Assembly (NCBI GenBank): GCA_955652195.1
Contig: CATPBC010000370.1
Location: 1-17,739, forward strand
Direction of reading: 5' to 3'
DNA length: 17,739 nucleotides
Origin: an uncultured Xanthobacteraceae bacterium
Lineage (GTDB): Bacteria > Pseudomonadota > Alphaproteobacteria > Rhizobiales > Xanthobacteraceae
A program made the translations under genes and the position numbers. The notes below the pieces were generated by a model that saw only the letters and a program-made list of their open reading frames with translations, made no database searches and had not been told where the DNA came from. Numbering within the stretch: position 1 is the first letter of the stretch; every line of letters starts with the position of its first letter. Shown here piece by piece: positions 15,209 through 17,739 of this stretch.

Positions 15209-17319
15209 AACGGACGCTTTCCTGCAATCTCACTTTTGGCAATCTGATCCTTGGCCGCCTGCAACACTTTATCGGCAACAAATCCGAACTTCCGCATCAC
15301 GTCTGTCCCAGGCGCCGATTCTCCGAAACTGTGCATACCGATGATCACGCCGTCGGGACCTGCATAGCGGTCCCAGCCGATCACGGCGCCAGCCTCTACA
15401 GTGACCCGGGTCGTAATGCTTGGCGGCAGAACGTCATCGCAATAACGCCGATCCTGCTGCTCGAACAGCTCCCAACTTGGCATGCTGACCACGCGGGCGG
15501 CAATTCCCTCGCGCTTGAGCTGTTCGTAAGCGGTAACGCAAAGCTGCACTTCGCTGCCGCTGGCGATCAGGATCACTTTCGGTACGCTATTCTCGGCGCC
15601 GGCCAACACGTAAGCGCCGCGCGCCAGGCCATCCGCGGATGCGTAACGGCCGCGGTCGAAGGTCGGAAGCTTCTGCCGGCTGAGCACGAGGCATGCCGGC
15701 CGATCGGCCAGCTTCATGATGACCTTGTACGCTTCGCGCACCTCGTTGGCATCGGCAGGCCGCAACACGACGATATTAGGAATCGCGCGTAACGCCACCA
15801 ATTGTTCGATCGGCTGATGCGTCGGTCCGTCTTCGCCCAGACCGATCGAGTCGTGGGTAAAGACGTGAAAAACCGGCAATTCCATCAACGCGGCAAGCCG
15901 GATCGATGGCCGCATATAGTCGCTGAAAGTGAGGAACGTCGCACCAAAGGCGCGCAGCTTCGAGAGCACCAGCCCATTCACGATGGCGCCCATGGCGTGT
16001 TCGCGCACGCCGAAATGCATGACGCGTCCACCGGGCGCGTTGGCCTCAAGCGCCTCCGCTCCGGAGAATGCGGTCTTGGTCGATGGCGCCAGATCGCCTG
16101 CGCCGCCGATAAGCCAGGGTACGGTTTTTGCAATCGCGTTGAGCACTTTGCCTGAAGCGTCGCGGGTCGCGAGACCCTTCTCGTCCGCGGGAAACGCCGG
16201 CAGTTCACCGTCCCAATTGTCCGGCAATTCGCCTTTCAACAAGATCTCGACTTCGCGGCCTGCTTGCGGATGCTGCTTTTGGTAAGCGGCGAAGCTATTC
16301 ACCCACTCGTCACGTAAGGCCCGCCCGCGGCGGCCGATTCCATTCTGAAAGCATTCATAGACGCCATCGGGCACGAGAAACTGCGCATCTTCGGGCCAAC
16401 CATACGAGCGTTTTGCCAGCCTGACCTCCTCTGCGCCAAGGGCATCGCTGTGGGCGGCCGCGGTATTCTGCTTATGCGGTGCGCCGTAGCCGATGATGCT
16501 GTCGACAATGATGAGGGTGGGTCGATCCTCGGTGCGACGAAATATTTCGACTGCGCGCGCAAAACCGATCGTGTCGTTGGCATCCTGCAGCCGCAGAACG
16601 TTCCAGTGATAAGCTTTGAATCGTGCGGCAACGTCCTCGCTCATCGCGAGATCGGTGTGACCCTCGATCGTCACGGTGTTGCTGTCGTAGATCCAGCATA
16701 GGTTCGCAAGCTGCAGATGCCCGGCAAGCGACGCCGCCTCGCTGGCGACGCCTTCCATCATGTCGCCATCGCTGCAGATCGTATAAACATCGAAATCGAA
16801 AAGGGTCGAATCCGGCAGGTTGTACCGCGCGCCGAGCCAGCGCGATGCGATCGCCATGCCGACGCTGTTGCCGCAACCCTGGCCGAGTGGACCGGTCGTG
16901 GTCTCGACGCCGCTGGTGCGGCCATATTCCGGATGACCCGGCGTGATGCTGTCGAGCTGGCGAAAATTCTTGATGTCGTCGAGACTGACCGCAGGCTCGG
17001 CTGTGATGCGATGCCCCTCGACACGGCGTACGCCTGCCAGATGAAGCAGGCCGTAAAGCAGCATGCAGGCGTGTCCTGCAGACAGGACAAAGCGGTCGCG
17101 GTTCGGCCACAGCGGATCGGACGGGTCATAACGAAGGAATTGCTGCCACAGCGTGTAAGCGACCGGAGCGAGCGCCATCGGCGTACCCGCGTGGCCCGAC
17201 TGGGCTTTTTCCACCGCGTCGATAGCCAGTGTGCGGATCGTATCGATGCACTTTTTGTCGAGGTCGTGCCGGCTCGCCGCGCGGCGGGCGCTCTCTTGAG
17301 AAGCGGCTTCAGACCTCAT
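15205..17319 (-). CDS. tkt: Transketolase
   Basis: From the ATG at 17319 this is a 704-residue thiamine-diphosphate enzyme, slightly longer than the usual 660-690 residues. Visible are SGHAGTPMAL (41-50, with the substrate/cofactor histidine), GPLGQG, the diphosphate-binding segment CSDGDMMEG (about 181-189, with SDG in place of the textbook GDG), the catalytic glutamate in GVREHAMGAIVNG (about 437), and GEDGPTHQPIEQL (about 488). It transfers two-carbon units in the non-oxidative pentose phosphate branch. It is the first gene of the operon. The open frame continues upstream to a GTG at 17439, but that extension is encoded by palindromic repeats. The ATG at 17319 has GAAGGG 8 bases upstream and begins a normal N-terminus. 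Confidence 0.95.
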   Translation of the reverse strand: MRSEAASQESARRAASRHDLDKKCIDTIRTLAIDAVEKAQSGHAGTPMALAPVAYTLWQQFLRYDPSDPLWPNRDRFVLSAGHACMLLYGLLHLAGVRRVEGHRITAEPAVSLDDIKNFRQLDSITPGHPEYGRTSGVETTTGPLGQGCGNSVGMAIASRWLGARYNLPDSTLFDFDVYTICSDGDMMEGVASEAASLAGHLQLANLCWIYDSNTVTIEGHTDLAMSEDVAARFKAYHWNVLRLQDANDTIGFARAVEIFRRTEDRPTLIIVDSIIGYGAPHKQNTAAAHSDALGAEEVRLAKRSYGWPEDAQFLVPDGVYECFQNGIGRRGRALRDEWVNSFAAYQKQHPQAGREVEILLKGELPDNWDGELPAFPADEKGLATRDASGKVLNAIAKTVPWLIGGAGDLAPSTKTAFSGAEALEANAPGGRVMHFGVREHAMGAIVNGLVLSKLRAFGATFLTFSDYMRPSIRLAALMELPVFHVFTHDSIGLGEDGPTHQPIEQLVALRAIPNIVVLRPADANEVREAYKVIMKLADRPACLVLSRQKLPTFDRGRYASADGLARGAYVLAGAENSVPKVILIASGSEVQLCVTAYEQLKREGIAARVVSMPSWELFEQQDRRYCDDVLPPSITTRVTVEAGAVIGWDRYAGPDGVIIGMHSFGESAPGTDVMRKFGFVADKVLQAAKDQIAKSEIAGKRPL

Positions 17320-17348
17320 GTCGCAGGCCCTTCGGAATATGCGGAATC

Positions 17349-17397
17349 GCCCCTTAGACCTTGATCCAATTCGATTGAATCGGATCAAGGTCGGGGC
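17349..17397. repeat. Hairpin repeat A upstream of tkt
   Basis: GCCCC (17349-17353) and GGGGC (17393-17397) flank perfect 11-base arms GACCTTGATCC (17357-17367) and GGATCAAGGTC (17382-17392). A further ATTC/GAAT pair sits inside around a 4-base loop, and the 3 bases TTA form a left-hand bulge. The stem is strong and would lie in the leader of tkt or in its promoter region. It resembles the REP-like intergenic palindromes common in Rhizobiales. Confidence 0.7.
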
Positions 17398-17406
17398 TCT
17401 TCGCTT

Positions 17407-17456
17407 GAGCGTGATCTTATCCGAAAACCGGAAGGCCACTTTTCGGGATCACGCTC
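17407..17456. repeat. Hairpin repeat B upstream of tkt (Rhizobiales-type intergenic palindrome)
   Basis: GAGCGTGATC (17407-17416) and GATCACGCTC (17447-17456) are perfect 10-base arms. Inside them CCGAAAA (17421-17427) pairs with TTTTCGG (17440-17446), with TTAT bulged on the left and a 12-base loop containing CCGGAAGGCC. The combination of AAAACCGG..CCACTTTTCGG with ATCACGCTC is one I recognise as a very common intergenic repeat in Bradyrhizobium-like and other Rhizobiales genomes. Confidence 0.8.
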
Positions 17457-17583
17457 TAAATAACGAGAACGATTGAGCGGTGTTGCTGTTCCCGGGCCCG
17501 GCCGGGTGGTTCTTTGGGTGGCTTGATCCTGCGACATTTCACGCGCCTTACGCTTGGGGACATTGGCGTATCGGACGTGACGA

Positions 17584-17739
17584 ATGCGGCCATGGAATAC
17601 AATGCGGGCGATCGGTTATGGCGGCGCGATTGGCCTCGCCACTGCTGCGATCAAATTATTCGGCCCGTGGAGCGAGCCGCATCCCGGTCTGGCGATCGCG
17701 AAAGAGCTGATCGGCGCGGCTTTCGCCTTTGCGCTGCTA
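17584..17739 (+). CDS. Partial 5' end of a small membrane-protein-like gene, unknown
   Basis: An open frame with ATGs at 17584 and 17602 runs off the right edge. From 17602 it reads MRAIGYGGAIGLATAAIKLF, then a short polar segment (GPWSEPHP), then a second hydrophobic stretch (ELIGAAFAFALL), which looks like the first two membrane segments of a small integral membrane protein. I do not recognise the family. A TGA lies immediately upstream of the first ATG codon pair, at 17578-17580. Neither ATG has a strong ribosome binding site. The gene would be divergent from tkt. From 17457 to 17583 I see no other gene. Confidence 0.45.
   Translation, partial: MRPWNTMRAIGYGGAIGLATAAIKLFGPWSEPHPGLAIAKELIGAAFAFALL

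Noticed and set aside
17320..17439. 40-residue N-terminal extension of transketolase from a GTG at 17439
   Set aside because: It is translated from the two palindromic repeats, has no similarity to transketolase, and the ATG at 17319 has a better ribosome binding site and gives the usual N-terminus.
17480..17710. 76-residue open frame on the plus strand at the right edge
   Set aside because: Composition is unlike a folded protein, and it overlaps the more convincing membrane-protein frame at 17584/17602 in another frame.

Overview
The window reads as chromosomal DNA of a GC-rich alphaproteobacterium, most likely Rhizobiales (Bradyrhizobiaceae/Xanthobacteraceae-like). The reasons are the protein families present (a Sel1 protein with a Rhizobiales-type N-terminus, a short-form 6-phosphogluconate dehydrogenase, a transaldolase/phosphoglucose isomerase fusion, an LTXXQ periplasmic protein) and the intergenic palindromic repeats. 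This rests on recognition by eye; no search was run. No rRNA, tRNA, CRISPR array or intact transposase was seen.

Left part (1-6037, mostly + strand): the first 16 codons of a sugar phosphate isomerase/epimerase-like gene run off the left edge on the minus strand. Next comes a gene-free stretch that is largely one long imperfect palindrome (about 111-275). After it lie a secreted Sel1-repeat protein (422-1291), two adjacent CTAG-bounded palindromic elements (1288-1453), an FMN-dependent NtaA/SnaA/DszA-type monooxygenase (1486-2817) and a 65-residue hypothetical protein (2988-3185). The part ends with a tight two-gene unit: a phenylacetate-CoA ligase-family enzyme (3295-4608) and, 13 bp later, a DpgC-type cofactor-independent dioxygenase (4622-6037). 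DpgC is best known from glycopeptide-antibiotic biosynthesis, where it turns 3,5-dihydroxyphenylacetyl-CoA into the arylglyoxylate and free CoA. A ligase that could make an arylacetyl-CoA directly beside it suggests a self-contained route from arylacetate to arylglyoxylate. I consider this the most interesting part of the window.

Middle (6056-7093, - strand): a periplasmic protein with two tandem copies of an LTXXQ (Spy/CpxP-like) module, convergent with the dioxygenase gene.

Right part (7198-17319, all - strand): a compact central-carbon operon in the order tkt, tal-pgi fusion, gnd, zwf, pgl, gntK, MFS transporter. Junctions are 4-bp ATGA overlaps or gaps of 1-15 bp. Together the products cover phosphoglucose isomerase, the whole oxidative pentose phosphate branch, both transferases of the non-oxidative branch and gluconate entry. 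Only ribulose-5-phosphate epimerase and ribose-5-phosphate isomerase are missing from a complete cycle. Two different hairpin-forming repeats sit just upstream of tkt (17349-17456), and a small membrane-protein-like gene starts divergently and runs off the right edge.
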